Positions 1 to 6,604 of a stretch of DNA of 15,296 nt are shown piece after piece (position 1 is the first letter of the stretch; each line of letters starts with the position of its first letter). A program made the position numbers and the translations under genes. The notes under the pieces are model-generated. The model searched no databases and was not told where the DNA came from. It worked only from the letters and a program-made list of their open reading frames with translations. This DNA is from an uncultured Oscillospiraceae bacterium (GTDB lineage Bacteria > Bacillota > Clostridia > Oscillospirales > Ruminococcaceae), in the NCBI GenBank assembly GCA_910578965.1, contig CAJTSP010000037.1, forward strand, positions 1 to 15,296, in the 5' to 3' direction.

Positions 1-1074
1 GCCCGGCTGGAAAAGGCAGATGTATCCCAGCTCGATGCGGGGGTCCATGCTGCGACCCATCCGCTCAAGCGCTGCGCCCAGATGCCGTATGGCCCGTACC
101 GCTTCGCCCTGGGGCAGGCTCTTGGCACGCTGCAAATAGTTTTGCCGTTCCCCTTCATCTGCTCCAAGCAAAAGCTCCTCCCCGCCCGGCAGGCCGGCCA
201 GCATCAGGCTGCGGTAGTGGCCGGCAAGCTCCTCGCACAGGCGCTTTAGATCCACCGACCGCTGCCGCAGCGCCGCAACCTCGGCCAGCGCGGCGGCGGC
301 ATCGCCGTCTGCCAGCGCATCACCGAGAGAAAACAGGTAGCTGCGGTCGGTTACGCCGGCCATCCGGCGTACCAGCTCCTCATCTACCTCGGCCGATACC
401 CCGGCGCAGGTATCTAGGATGGATAAGGCGTCCCGCATCGCTCCGTCCGCCAGCCTGGCAATCAAGGCGGCTGCGCCGTCGGCAAGGCAGATACCCTCCT
501 CGCCGGCAATGTAAGCAAGGCGCGCAGCAATGGCCTCGGGCTGGATGCGGGCAAAATCATACCGCTGGCAGCGCGAGAGGATGGTAGCCGGCACCTTGTG
601 AATCTCAGTAGTAGCCAGAATAAAAATCACATGGGCGGGAGGCTCCTCCATGATCTTAAGCAGCGCATTGAAAGCCCCGCCCGAGAGCATATGCACCTCG
701 TCGATGATATACACCTTATAACGGCAGACGCTGGGAGTATAGGCGGTCTCATCGCGCAGGTCCCGGATATTGTCCACCCCGCTATTGGAAGCGGCGTCAA
801 TTTCCACCACATCGAGGATACTGCCGTCATCGATACCGCGGCAAACCGGGCAGGTCCCACAGGGGTCGCCATGGGCGGCCGCGGGACAGTTTGCCGCCTT
901 TGCAAAAATTTTGGCGCAACTGGTTTTACCGGTGCCGCGGGTACCGGTAAACAGGTAGGCGTGGCCGATTCGCCCGGCCTCGATCTGGTTTTGCAGCGCG
1001 GCAACAATGGCATCCTGGCCCACAACGTCCCTAAACCTCGTGGGCCGCCATTTACGATAGAGCGCGCGATACAC
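1..1074 (-). CDS. dnaX: DNA polymerase III subunit gamma/tau, N-terminal part (cut by window edge)
   Basis: This is the clamp-loader ATPase of the replicative polymerase, which opens the beta clamp and holds the polymerase cores at the fork. The 358 visible codons begin MYRALYRKWRP, the usual DnaX start. Walker A is GTRGTGKT at residues 44-51. The zinc module has Cys63, Cys72, Cys75 and Cys78. Walker B with DEVHML is at about 121-130, sensor 1 is LATTE at about 153-157, and the SRC arginine-finger motif is at 167-169. The start is a GTG preceded by AAAGGGGGG about 7 nt upstream. The gene continues beyond position 1, so the tau-specific C-terminus and any programmed frameshift site cannot be seen. 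It follows the SRP RNA gene directly, an arrangement known from Bacillus and many other Firmicutes. The family call is certain. Confidence 0.97.
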   Translation of the reverse strand, partial: MYRALYRKWRPTRFRDVVGQDAIVAALQNQIEAGRIGHAYLFTGTRGTGKTSCAKIFAKAANCPAAAHGDPCGTCPVCRGIDDGSILDVVEIDAASNSGVDNIRDLRDETAYTPSVCRYKVYIIDEVHMLSGGAFNALLKIMEEPPAHVIFILATTEIHKVPATILSRCQRYDFARIQPEAIAARLAYIAGEEGICLADGAAALIARLADGAMRDALSILDTCAGVSAEVDEELVRRMAGVTDRSYLFSLGDALADGDAAAALAEVAALRQRSVDLKRLCEELAGHYRSLMLAGLPGGEELLLGADEGERQNYLQRAKSLPQGEAVRAIRHLGAALERMGRSMDPRIELGYICLFQPG

Positions 1075-1112
1075 AGACCAGCCCCCCTTTTGCAGTAAAG
1101 CCAAACGGATAC

Positions 1113-1305
1113 AAAAAGCGGACAGGCCGGCGCACTGGCATGCGCCCTTGCGCTGCTTGGCATACGGATGCAGGCGGCCTGCGGCGCACAGAGCGATCCA
1201 CTTAATGCTGCTCGGTTCCCCGCCTGACATGGTTCATGGGGCCCCGTCGCACAGGGCCCGCATCCGTATGCCGAACAGCGCAATCCTCCGGCTCTGTCCG
1301 AACAT
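1113..1305 (-). ncRNA. ffs: Signal recognition particle RNA (4.5S/scRNA type)
   Basis: The RNA scaffolds Ffh for co-translational membrane targeting. On the minus strand, helix 8 is diagnostic: the symmetric-loop stretch ATGTCAGG, a GGAA tetraloop (GGGGAACC) and the asymmetric-loop stretch AGCAG lie around 1206-1233. The flanking long helix includes a perfect 13-bp pairing (GGCATACGGATGC with its complement) and an 8-bp pairing of 1276-1283 with 1148-1155. An outer helix pairs 1288-1300 with 1119-1130, followed by a T-run at 1113-1118 that fits an intrinsic terminator. A small 3' hairpin (GGCGCA/TGCGCC) fills the space between the helices. The predicted length is about 190 nt. Identity is clear; both ends are inferred from promoter and terminator positions. 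Confidence 0.93.
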
Positions 1306-1311
1306 GTGTTT

Positions 1312-1340
1312 AGTATACTATAGCTTGCCCCAAATTGCAA
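1312..1340 (-). promoter_or_regulatory. Promoter of the SRP RNA gene
   Basis: On the minus strand TTGCAA (1335-1340) and TATACT (1312-1317) are separated by exactly 17 nt. This places the transcript start near 1304-1306, just upstream of the outer SRP RNA helix. The match to the vegetative sigma consensus is good. It could also feed dnaX by readthrough. Confidence 0.8.
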
Positions 1341-1417
1341 CCATACACGCCGGGCAAAACGGCGTATTTTTAGTCTCAAAACGGTGCCGGCTGGCAGCGG
1401 AACAAGAGGCAGCGCAT

Positions 1418-1645
1418 TCAATCCAGCGAAAAATCCTCCGGCGAAAAGCTGGGAAGCTTGGGCGGGCGGCGCGGGATGCGCAGCAGGGGGTCGTAATCAA
1501 ACCTTTTGCAGTGGTAATAGGGCGAAACAACCCCCCGTTTTTCGCACAAAATCATCCGCGGGTCGGATGCGCGGCGTCCAAACGAGCAGTACTCACAGGC
1601 GGGAGGCACATTGGCGCCAAACATGGGCTTGCGAAACACCGGCAC
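1418..1645 (-). CDS. Small four-cysteine protein, hypothetical
   Basis: This is a 75-residue basic protein with C17-x2-C20, Cys34 and Cys46, a spacing compatible with one zinc site. The conserved-looking core reads MILCEKRGVVSPYYHCKRFDYDPLLRIP and the acidic tail ends in PEDFSLD. I recall similar short proteins from other Clostridia but no function for them. Several GTG codons could start it. The GTG at 1645 is chosen because GGGAGG (1652-1657) lies about 5 nt upstream. The GTG at 1651 touches that site, and the GTG at 1639 or ATG at about 1624 are alternatives. It has its own promoter and lies upstream of SRP RNA/dnaX on the same strand. No signal peptide or membrane segment is seen. A zinc-binding role is inference. 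Confidence 0.75.
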   Translation of the reverse strand: MPVFRKPMFGANVPPACEYCSFGRRASDPRMILCEKRGVVSPYYHCKRFDYDPLLRIPRRPPKLPSFSPEDFSLD

Positions 1646-1732
1646 ACGCACCTCCCTTTTTTGACAGGCAATTTCACTTTACAGGTCTAAAGCCCTCTTT
1701 TTAGCCGTCCGGCAATCTGCGTCACGGCCATT

Positions 1733-1762
1733 ATTATACTATATAGGGGGCGGGCTTGTCCA
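1733..1762 (-). promoter_or_regulatory. Promoter of the four-cysteine small protein gene
   Basis: On the minus strand TGGACA (1757-1762) and a perfect TATAAT (1733-1738) are separated by 18 nt. The start would be near 1726, giving a leader of about 80 nt. The -35 box lies in the loop and 3' arm of an 8-bp GC-rich inverted repeat (1749-1756 with 1762-1769), so a cruciform or bound factor could affect it. Confidence 0.6.
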
Positions 1763-2041
1763 GCCCGCCTTTCCCCATATCCCGGCTGGGCAGGTGGTTC
1801 AAAAGAGCCTGAAGCGATAGGCAAAAGGGCCCTTTTTATATTATAGGGCTTGAGAACGGTACCTTTTCTAAGCTTTTTGCAGTATAGAAACGCTGCATAG
1901 AAAAGGCTCACATCCCTTAACAAGAGCCCGCCGGCAGGCAAACTTCTGCGGCAGGCCGGCGCCGCTGACACATAATACCGGAAATCCAGACAATGCCGCT
2001 ACATTGCTCGGATTGCGATGCCTGCCCTTTTGGCAGCAGCC
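1741..2041. other. Gene-free stretch rich in inverted repeats
   Basis: No believable coding frame is present. Visible structures are an 8-bp stem at 1749-1769 (loop TGTCC), a self-complementary AAAAGGGCCCTTTT near 1825-1837, and a two-part stem in which 1862-1870 pairs perfectly with 1898-1906 and 1878-1882 pairs with 1893-1897. GCCGGC-flanked palindromes lie near 1930-1963. None is followed by a convincing T-run for a neighbouring gene. A small RNA, a degenerate repeat or remnant sequence are all possible; the sequence alone does not decide. Confidence 0.4.
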
Positions 2042-2070
2042 TTGTTGTTTTTGTGGGTATATCCTATAAA
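2042..2070 (+). promoter_or_regulatory. Promoter of the Cys-rich protein gene
   Basis: TTGTTG (2042-2047) and TATAAA (2065-2070) are separated by 17 nt. The predicted start near 2077 gives an unusually long leader of about 180 nt before the ATG at 2258. Confidence 0.55.
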
Positions 2071-2222
2071 ATTGTTAAAAAGCCATAATGAAGACAAAAA
2101 ATGCATAGGCTTCCGCCCAGCCGCACATACTATGGGCAGAAAGAGGCTGCAACAGGCCAAAAGGGACCTTTAAGGCCACATTTCCCCGTACAAGCTTTTA
2201 GATAGGTCCGGCAAAGCCCAGC

Positions 2223-2246
2223 CCTTTCTGCAAAAAATTGCAAAGG
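2223..2246 (+). promoter_or_regulatory. Hairpin enclosing the ribosome binding site of the Cys-rich protein gene
   Basis: CCTTT (2223-2227) pairs with AAAGG (2242-2246), which is the core of the Shine-Dalgarno. GCAA (2230-2233) pairs with TTGC (2238-2241) across an AAAA loop, leaving a 2-nt bulge. Such a hairpin would hide the ribosome site until melted or displaced. The pairing is directly visible; a regulatory role is inference. Confidence 0.4.
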
Positions 2247-2257
2247 AGCAACGCGCT

Positions 2258-2569
2258 ATGTTGTATAACGAAAATGGGTTTACCGAGTACGAGCACCATG
2301 AGCAGGGTAGCACCAACGAGGTTGAGCCGGCCAGCATCCACACCCCCGGCAGCAAACCGCCCCGGATGGACAGCCAGGTAGAGCTCGCTGATGCCGTACA
2401 AGACGAGCTGGCCGCTGAGGATTACTTCCCCGCCCTGTATTCGGACGATTTTGCGGCGCAGAACAACTGCGGCTGCGGCCCGGATACCCTTAGCGATCAC
2501 TGCGGCGGCACGCCCAAGGGCCGGGAGAACGGTTGCGGCTGCGGTGAAAAGAAAAACGGCGGCCGATAA
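2258..2569 (+). CDS. Acidic hypothetical protein with a cysteine/glycine-rich tail
   Basis: The product has 103 residues and I do not recognise the family. The N-terminal two thirds are acidic and polar (many Glu, Asp, His) without membrane segments or signal peptide. The last third carries five cysteines: C71-G-C73, C82 and C93-G-C95, in the repeated setting N-x-CGCG, with a basic end EKKNGGR. This could bind metal, crosslink or be modified, but nothing nearby points to a partner. The ATG is well supported by AAAGGAG 9-10 nt upstream, a promoter at 2042-2070 and a strong terminator downstream. It is transcribed alone. That it is a real gene is likely; the function is unknown. Confidence 0.75.
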   Translation: MLYNENGFTEYEHHEQGSTNEVEPASIHTPGSKPPRMDSQVELADAVQDELAAEDYFPALYSDDFAAQNNCGCGPDTLSDHCGGTPKGRENGCGCGEKKNGGR

Positions 2570-2680
2570 TTTACAATTTGGTTTCGGTACCAAAAAGCCT
2601 GTCCCAATCTGCAGCCCGAACCTTTTGCAAAAGCGAGGCGTGGCTCACAGGCCATTGCAGCTTGTAGCATATTCTCACGC

Positions 2681-2724
2681 AAAAAGCGCCCCGCAGCAGG
2701 CTGTCTTGCTGCGGGGCGCTTTTT
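2681..2724. terminator. Bidirectional intrinsic terminator
   Basis: A perfect 18-bp stem pairs 2681-2698 with 2707-2724 across an 8-nt loop. It is GC-rich in the centre and flanked by AAAAA on one side and TTTTT on the other, so it works in both directions. It ends the plus-strand Cys-rich protein gene and the minus-strand MBL hydrolase gene, which converge here. Confidence 0.92.
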
Positions 2725-2782
2725 CTGGTTTTCAGAATCCCGATTTTTTGCTGTCCGGCTCAAACAAAAAACGCCCTACATG

Positions 2783-3661
2783 CTATGCCCGCCGCCAGAG
2801 CAGCCGGTTATCCTCAAACAAGGTCTCCATCCTGCCGGTGTCCTTGAGCCAGGCAAGATAGGAGCGCACCGTACTGCCTACCAAAACATACTGCTCAAAA
2901 TTCATGATAAGGCCATACTCGCAAAACAGCTTTTGCAAAAGCCGCTCAAAACAAAGCGGCTCGCCGCAAAAGGCCAGGATCTGCTCGGCAACCGCCTGCA
3001 CCTGGTCGATGTTATACTGAGCAAGAGGCGCAATATCCCGGGTGGGCTCGGCATGCGCCGGCACAAACATTTCTGCCTGCATCGCTTTAACCGCCTGCAA
3101 GGTTTCGAGGTAAGCCGCCACATCGTAAATAAAGCCGATACGGTACTTTGCAAGGGTTTCACGGCTCGAAAGGCAGTCGGCCAAATAAACCACATCATCG
3201 CTTGTGCGAAAGCCCACCATCTCAAAAAAGTGGCCGGGCAGCGGGAAAGCTTCAAGCCCCTTGGGCAAAACGGCGTCGGCCAGCGGTTCGGCATTGCTTG
3301 GCTGGGCCATCAAAAACTTGTGCCGCAGCTCAGCAAACGGGTACCCGCCATATAAAAAAGAGGGCTCCAGTACCGGATGGCAGGTAAAGCCGCACTCGAT
3401 GCCCGGCGCGTAAACCTTGCAGCCGGTTTGGCTTTGCAGATACTTATTGCCTCCAATATGGTCGGCGTTTGAATGGGTGTTATAGATTGCGGTCAATTTC
3501 CAGCCGTTTTTGTCCAGGACCTGGCGCACCCTGCGCCCGGCGTCCTTATCGCTGCCGCTGTCAATCAGGCAAGCCTCGCTGCCCTCCAGCCGTACCAACC
3601 CTATTTTGGCCGGGCTTTGGATATAATAGCTGCCCCCCGAAACCTTGTACAATTCATACAT
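2783..3661 (-). CDS. MBL-fold metallohydrolase with altered metal motif
   Basis: This is a metallo-beta-lactamase-fold hydrolase of 292 residues with unknown substrate. The metal motif, normally HxHxDH, reads H63-S-N65-A-D67-H68 followed by IGG, so the second histidine is Asn. Further ligands fit GH144, D162 (in YLADC) and H203 (in PAHAEP). The roughly 75 C-terminal residues (from about 218) look helical and may be a small winged-helix or substrate-lid domain. The start is the ATG at 3661, with AAAAGGGG about 6 nt upstream; an in-frame start 21 codons earlier lacks a ribosome site. The gene lies 116 nt behind the PerR-like regulator on the same strand with no terminator between them, so cotranscription is likely. 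Glyoxalase II-like, lactonase or thioesterase activity cannot be told apart. Confidence 0.88.
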   Translation of the reverse strand: MYELYKVSGGSYYIQSPAKIGLVRLEGSEACLIDSGSDKDAGRRVRQVLDKNGWKLTAIYNTHSNADHIGGNKYLQSQTGCKVYAPGIECGFTCHPVLEPSFLYGGYPFAELRHKFLMAQPSNAEPLADAVLPKGLEAFPLPGHFFEMVGFRTSDDVVYLADCLSSRETLAKYRIGFIYDVAAYLETLQAVKAMQAEMFVPAHAEPTRDIAPLAQYNIDQVQAVAEQILAFCGEPLCFERLLQKLFCEYGLIMNFEQYVLVGSTVRSYLAWLKDTGRMETLFEDNRLLWRRA

Positions 3662-3777
3662 ATTTTGCCCCTTTTCCGGCCTGCCCCGGCCGTTCCCAAT
3701 AGGCTGCGCGGGACCAAACCCCAAAACCGCCTAAGCCGCCCCGGCAAATGGCGCCGCTTTTTGCAGCCCGCAGGCCG

Positions 3778-4158
3778 TTATCCAGCCTCGTGAGCGCAGC
3801 CGGCGCACAAACCGTAGAGGCTCAGGGCGTATTCCTCCACCTTTGCCCCTTTGTACTGGCTCCAGATGCTTTCCAGTGCGTCCGCATTCACCGGCACATC
3901 CAAAACCCGCCCGCAACTACGGCAGCACAGGTGCCCGTGCGGGTGGGTATCGCGGTCAAACCGGTCGGCCTTGCCCGGTACCGTCACGCGCAAAATATCC
4001 CCTTGCTGTACAAGGCCGTTGAGATTACGGTATACCGTACCCAGGCTCAGGCTTGGGCATTCGTCCCGCACAGCCGTATAAATATCATCGGCTGTCGGAT
4101 GGTCGCACCGGCTCTGCACCTGCCGCAGGATCAGCTCCCGCTGGCGAGAATACCGCAT
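3778..4158 (-). CDS. Fur-family regulator, PerR-like
   Basis: This 126-residue metal-dependent repressor has an N-terminal winged helix (RQRELILRQV to GTVYRNLNGLV, residues 5-50) and a C-terminal dimerisation domain. The structural zinc site is complete: Cys79/Cys82 and Cys118/Cys121. Aligned by eye to Bacillus PerR, the regulatory metal site His37-Asp85-His91-His93-Asp104 corresponds to His20, Asp68, His74, His76 and Asp87. This fits peroxide sensing by Fe-catalysed histidine oxidation better than Fur or Zur. The start is the ATG at 4158 with AAAGGGGG upstream. A longer frame beginning at 4251 would start upstream of the predicted transcript start and is excluded. The promoter is covered by a matching inverted repeat, suggesting autoregulation. 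The Fur family is certain; the PerR subtype is likely. Confidence 0.9.
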   Translation of the reverse strand: MRYSRQRELILRQVQSRCDHPTADDIYTAVRDECPSLSLGTVYRNLNGLVQQGDILRVTVPGKADRFDRDTHPHGHLCCRSCGRVLDVPVNADALESIWSQYKGAKVEEYALSLYGLCAGCAHEAG

Positions 4159-4251
4159 CCCTAAACGCCCCCTTTTCTCTGCGCCCGACGGCGGGCCTTC
4201 ACTTCCGCCGTTTTGCCAAATATGCCGTTTTATACTTTTTTGTCGCAGCAT

Positions 4252-4281
4252 AATAGTAACTGTTTTTAGTTATTTTGTCAA
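4252..4281 (-). promoter_or_regulatory. Promoter and overlapping PerR/Fur-type operator
   Basis: On the minus strand a perfect TTGACA (4276-4281) is 17 nt from TACTAT (4253-4258). The inverted repeat AATAGTAACT (4252-4261) and AGTTATTTTG (4268-4277), with a 6-nt AT-rich centre, spans the whole spacer and touches both boxes. It resembles AT-rich PerR/Fur boxes. Binding there would block polymerase, so the regulator probably represses itself and the MBL gene. Confidence 0.7.
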
Positions 4282-4361
4282 TCCTCCCGCTGTGCAAATG
4301 CCATCCAAAAACTGTAAAGTCGTTTTGCTTTTCAGTCGTTGTATTCGTTGTTGTAGACATG

Positions 4362-5636
4362 CTATTTCATGTTTTTTTGCCGGACCTGCTCCCAATAGGC
4401 ACGGGCGGCCTGTTCGGCCTTGTTGAGGCCGTATTCATAATACCGTACCCCCTGCAGGGCGTCGGGTAGATACTGCTGCGCAACCCAATGATCCGGGTAA
4501 TTGTGCGGATATAGATAATGCTGGCCCTTCACGGCAGCGTCCTCGCCGTCATAATGTTTGTTTTGCAACTGCCGTGGCACCGGCCCGCTTTTGCCGCGCT
4601 GCAAATCGGCCTGCGCACGGTTGATAGCCGCTTCTCCGCTGTTGGATTTTGGGCAGGTGGCAACCAGGATCACCGCGTCCGCCAAGGGAATGCGCGCCTC
4701 GGGCAGGCCAACCATGTTGGCCGCGTCCACCGCCGCCTTCACAATGGGGATGATCTGCGGCCAAGCAAGGCCGACATCCTCACAAGCGCACACCATCAGC
4801 CGGCGGCAGGCACTTACAAGATCCCCCGCCTCCAGTAAACGGGCAAGATAATGCAGGGCAGCGTCCGGGTCGGAGCCGCGCATCGACTTTTGAAAGGCCG
4901 AAAGGATATCGTAATGGTCGTCGCCCTGGCGGTCGTACCGCATGGCGGTACGTTTAATCACCTGCTGTACCATCCCGGCGGTTATCTGCTTGCCGGCCGG
5001 GCCGCGCTCGGCTGCGGTTACCGTAAATTCCAGGCTGCCAAGCGCCTTGCGCATATCGCCTCCCGCTCCCATGGACAAGAGCTCAAGCGCGTCTTTTTCC
5101 AGCCGGATCGGTCCGCCCTCTTCTGTTTCCAGCCGCGCCAGCGCATTTTGGATGCCTTGACGAATATCCGCCGGCTCCAATTGCTTAAACTCAAAAACGG
5201 TACAGCGGGAAAGCAGCGCGTTGTAGATGGTGAAATACGGGTTCTCGGTGGTGGAGGCAATCAGGGTAACACTGCCGTCCTCGATACATTCCAGCAGGCT
5301 TTGCTGCTGCTTTTTATTGAAATACTGGATCTCATCCAGGTAAAGCAGCAGGCCGCCTGCACTATGCAGGGTACCGATCTCAGACAGAACATCCTTAATG
5401 TCTGCCGTTGAGGCGGAGGTCCCGTTAAGCTTGTGCAGGCGCATCCCGCTGCTGTTTGCGATAATTTGGGCCACCGTAGTTTTGCCAACCCCGCTGGGGC
5501 CGTAAAAAACCATATTGGGCACACGGCCGCTGTCCATCACGCGGCGGAACACCTGCCCCTTTGCCAGCAGATGGCGCTGGCCGCACACCTCGTCAAGGTT
5601 TTTGGGGCGCAGGCGCTGGGCAAGAGGTTCAGGCAT
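4362..5636 (-). CDS. rarA: Replication-associated recombination protein A (AAA+ ATPase)
   Basis: RarA (MgsA) is a clamp-loader-like AAA+ ATPase that acts at stalled forks and gaps. The 424-residue product has the family's usual length. It starts MPEPLAQRLRPKNLDEVCGQ, with Walker A GPSGVGKT at 46-53, Walker B LLLYLDEIQ at 96-104, sensor STTENP at about 128-133 and an SRC arginine-finger motif at about 143-145. The conserved C-terminal tetramerisation region includes CEDVGLA, CPKSNS and YPHNYPDHWV. The ATG at 5636 is chosen because GGGAGG lies 9 nt upstream; the ATG at 5645 abuts that site. The start overlaps the end of the upstream esterase gene by 8 nt (ATGCCTGA), suggesting translational coupling. 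Confidence 0.95.
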   Translation of the reverse strand: MPEPLAQRLRPKNLDEVCGQRHLLAKGQVFRRVMDSGRVPNMVFYGPSGVGKTTVAQIIANSSGMRLHKLNGTSASTADIKDVLSEIGTLHSAGGLLLYLDEIQYFNKKQQQSLLECIEDGSVTLIASTTENPYFTIYNALLSRCTVFEFKQLEPADIRQGIQNALARLETEEGGPIRLEKDALELLSMGAGGDMRKALGSLEFTVTAAERGPAGKQITAGMVQQVIKRTAMRYDRQGDDHYDILSAFQKSMRGSDPDAALHYLARLLEAGDLVSACRRLMVCACEDVGLAWPQIIPIVKAAVDAANMVGLPEARIPLADAVILVATCPKSNSGEAAINRAQADLQRGKSGPVPRQLQNKHYDGEDAAVKGQHYLYPHNYPDHWVAQQYLPDALQGVRYYEYGLNKAEQAARAYWEQVRQKNMK

Positions 5637-6468
5637 GGGCGGCATCCTCCCTGATGGGATGGGCCCAGGCCTGCTGCTGGCAACCGGCAAAGCCGGGGCA
5701 GAAAAACCGGTCGATGGCAATGGCGACACTGCGATCCCAAAATTCCCACTCGTGGGCGCCGGGCCACTCCATATAGGTGAAATCCAGCGGCAGGGCCTTG
5801 AAATGGGCACGCAGGTTCTGGTTCTGCTCGTAGATAAAATAGGGCTCGTGATCCTCGGTACCTACCGTGCACAGGATGCTGGGCCGGGCAGCCTCAGGCA
5901 GCCGGCTTACCCCCTCGGCCAGCCGGAAAAGGTCCCGTTCAGGGGGCAACTGCAGATGCTGGCCAAACACCGGCTGAAACAGCTTTGCTACCAGTGGGTG
6001 ATCCTTCTGGCTCAGCACGCTGCCAAGGTCCACCCCGCCCGAAAAGCTGGCGCAAAAGGCGTACCGCCCGGGCTGGGTAAGCCCCAGCAGCAGCGCGCCG
6101 TAGCCGCCCATCGAAAGGCCGCACACCGCGTTCTTTTCCCGCTCGGGCGGCAGCCGGAAGATATCCGAGAGCAGCGTGGGCAGCTCCTCGGCCATCCAGG
6201 TGTAATAGGCCGAGCCAAAGGCCATGTCGTTGTAAAAGGAATTTGCACCGTCCGGGATGACGAGCGCCAGGTTGCAGGCAGCCGCATAGCGCAGCACTGC
6301 CGAGTTGTTCACCCAATCGTCACCGTCATTGGTGATGCCGTGCAGAAGGGTCATCACCCCCCGCAACGGCTGGCCGGCATTTGCGGCCAGGTCACCGGGC
6401 AAAAACAGGCGAACCGCCGTGGTACCGGCCAACGCCGTACTTTTGAACTTGCAGGTAATAAACGCCAT
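5629..6468 (-). CDS. Alpha/beta-hydrolase esterase, esterase D/FrmB-like
   Basis: The 279-residue serine hydrolase has the nucleophile elbow GLSMGGY with Ser119, an oxyanion region LLHG (41-44), a probable acid Asp206 (in GTEDHEP) and His239 (in GAHEWEFW). It belongs to the putative-esterase family, which includes S-formylglutathione hydrolase and acetyl-xylan or feruloyl esterases. There is no signal peptide, so it is cytoplasmic. The start is the ATG at 6468 with GAGGG 8 nt upstream; the in-frame ATG at 6483 has only a poor site. It lies 136 nt behind glyA and overlaps rarA. A glutathione-linked role is doubtful in a Clostridium-like host, and small acyl esters are a plausible substrate by inference. 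Confidence 0.9.
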   Translation of the reverse strand: MAFITCKFKSTALAGTTAVRLFLPGDLAANAGQPLRGVMTLLHGITNDGDDWVNNSAVLRYAAACNLALVIPDGANSFYNDMAFGSAYYTWMAEELPTLLSDIFRLPPEREKNAVCGLSMGGYGALLLGLTQPGRYAFCASFSGGVDLGSVLSQKDHPLVAKLFQPVFGQHLQLPPERDLFRLAEGVSRLPEAARPSILCTVGTEDHEPYFIYEQNQNLRAHFKALPLDFTYMEWPGAHEWEFWDRSVAIAIDRFFCPGFAGCQQQAWAHPIREDAAHA

Positions 6469-6604
6469 ATCGATAACCCTCATCCAATCTTACCGTTGCC
6501 CGCTGCCAAAAAGCATTGCCCGGGCAATCGATTTTGCCCCGTACAGCCCCTATCCCCCAAAAGCGCCCCGTAGCCGGATGTCCGCCGAGCGCGGGCAGGT
6601 AGGC

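Noticed and set aside
1347..1370. Plus-strand terminator-like hairpin ACGCCG/CGGCGT with ATTTTTAG
   Set aside because: The stem is only 6 bp and no plus-strand gene precedes it.
627..1421. Minus-strand open frame of 264 codons across SRP RNA and dnaX
   Set aside because: It overlaps dnaX in another frame and covers the SRP RNA gene; the product has no family features and an Ala/Arg/Pro-rich shadow composition.
1687..1971. Minus-strand frame of 94 codons upstream of the four-Cys gene
   Set aside because: It spans the promoter of that gene and several hairpins, and has no convincing ribosome site.
4159..4251. N-terminal extension of the PerR-like protein
   Set aside because: The ATG at 4249-4251 lies upstream of the transcript start predicted from the TTGACA/TACTAT promoter.
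5629..6468. Naming the esterase S-formylglutathione hydrolase (frmB)
   Set aside because: Only fold and catalytic motifs are shared; no formaldehyde dehydrogenase is nearby and glutathione is unlikely in this host type.
5515..6573. Plus-strand open frame of 352 codons
   Set aside because: Antisense to rarA and the esterase gene, without ribosome site or recognisable domain.
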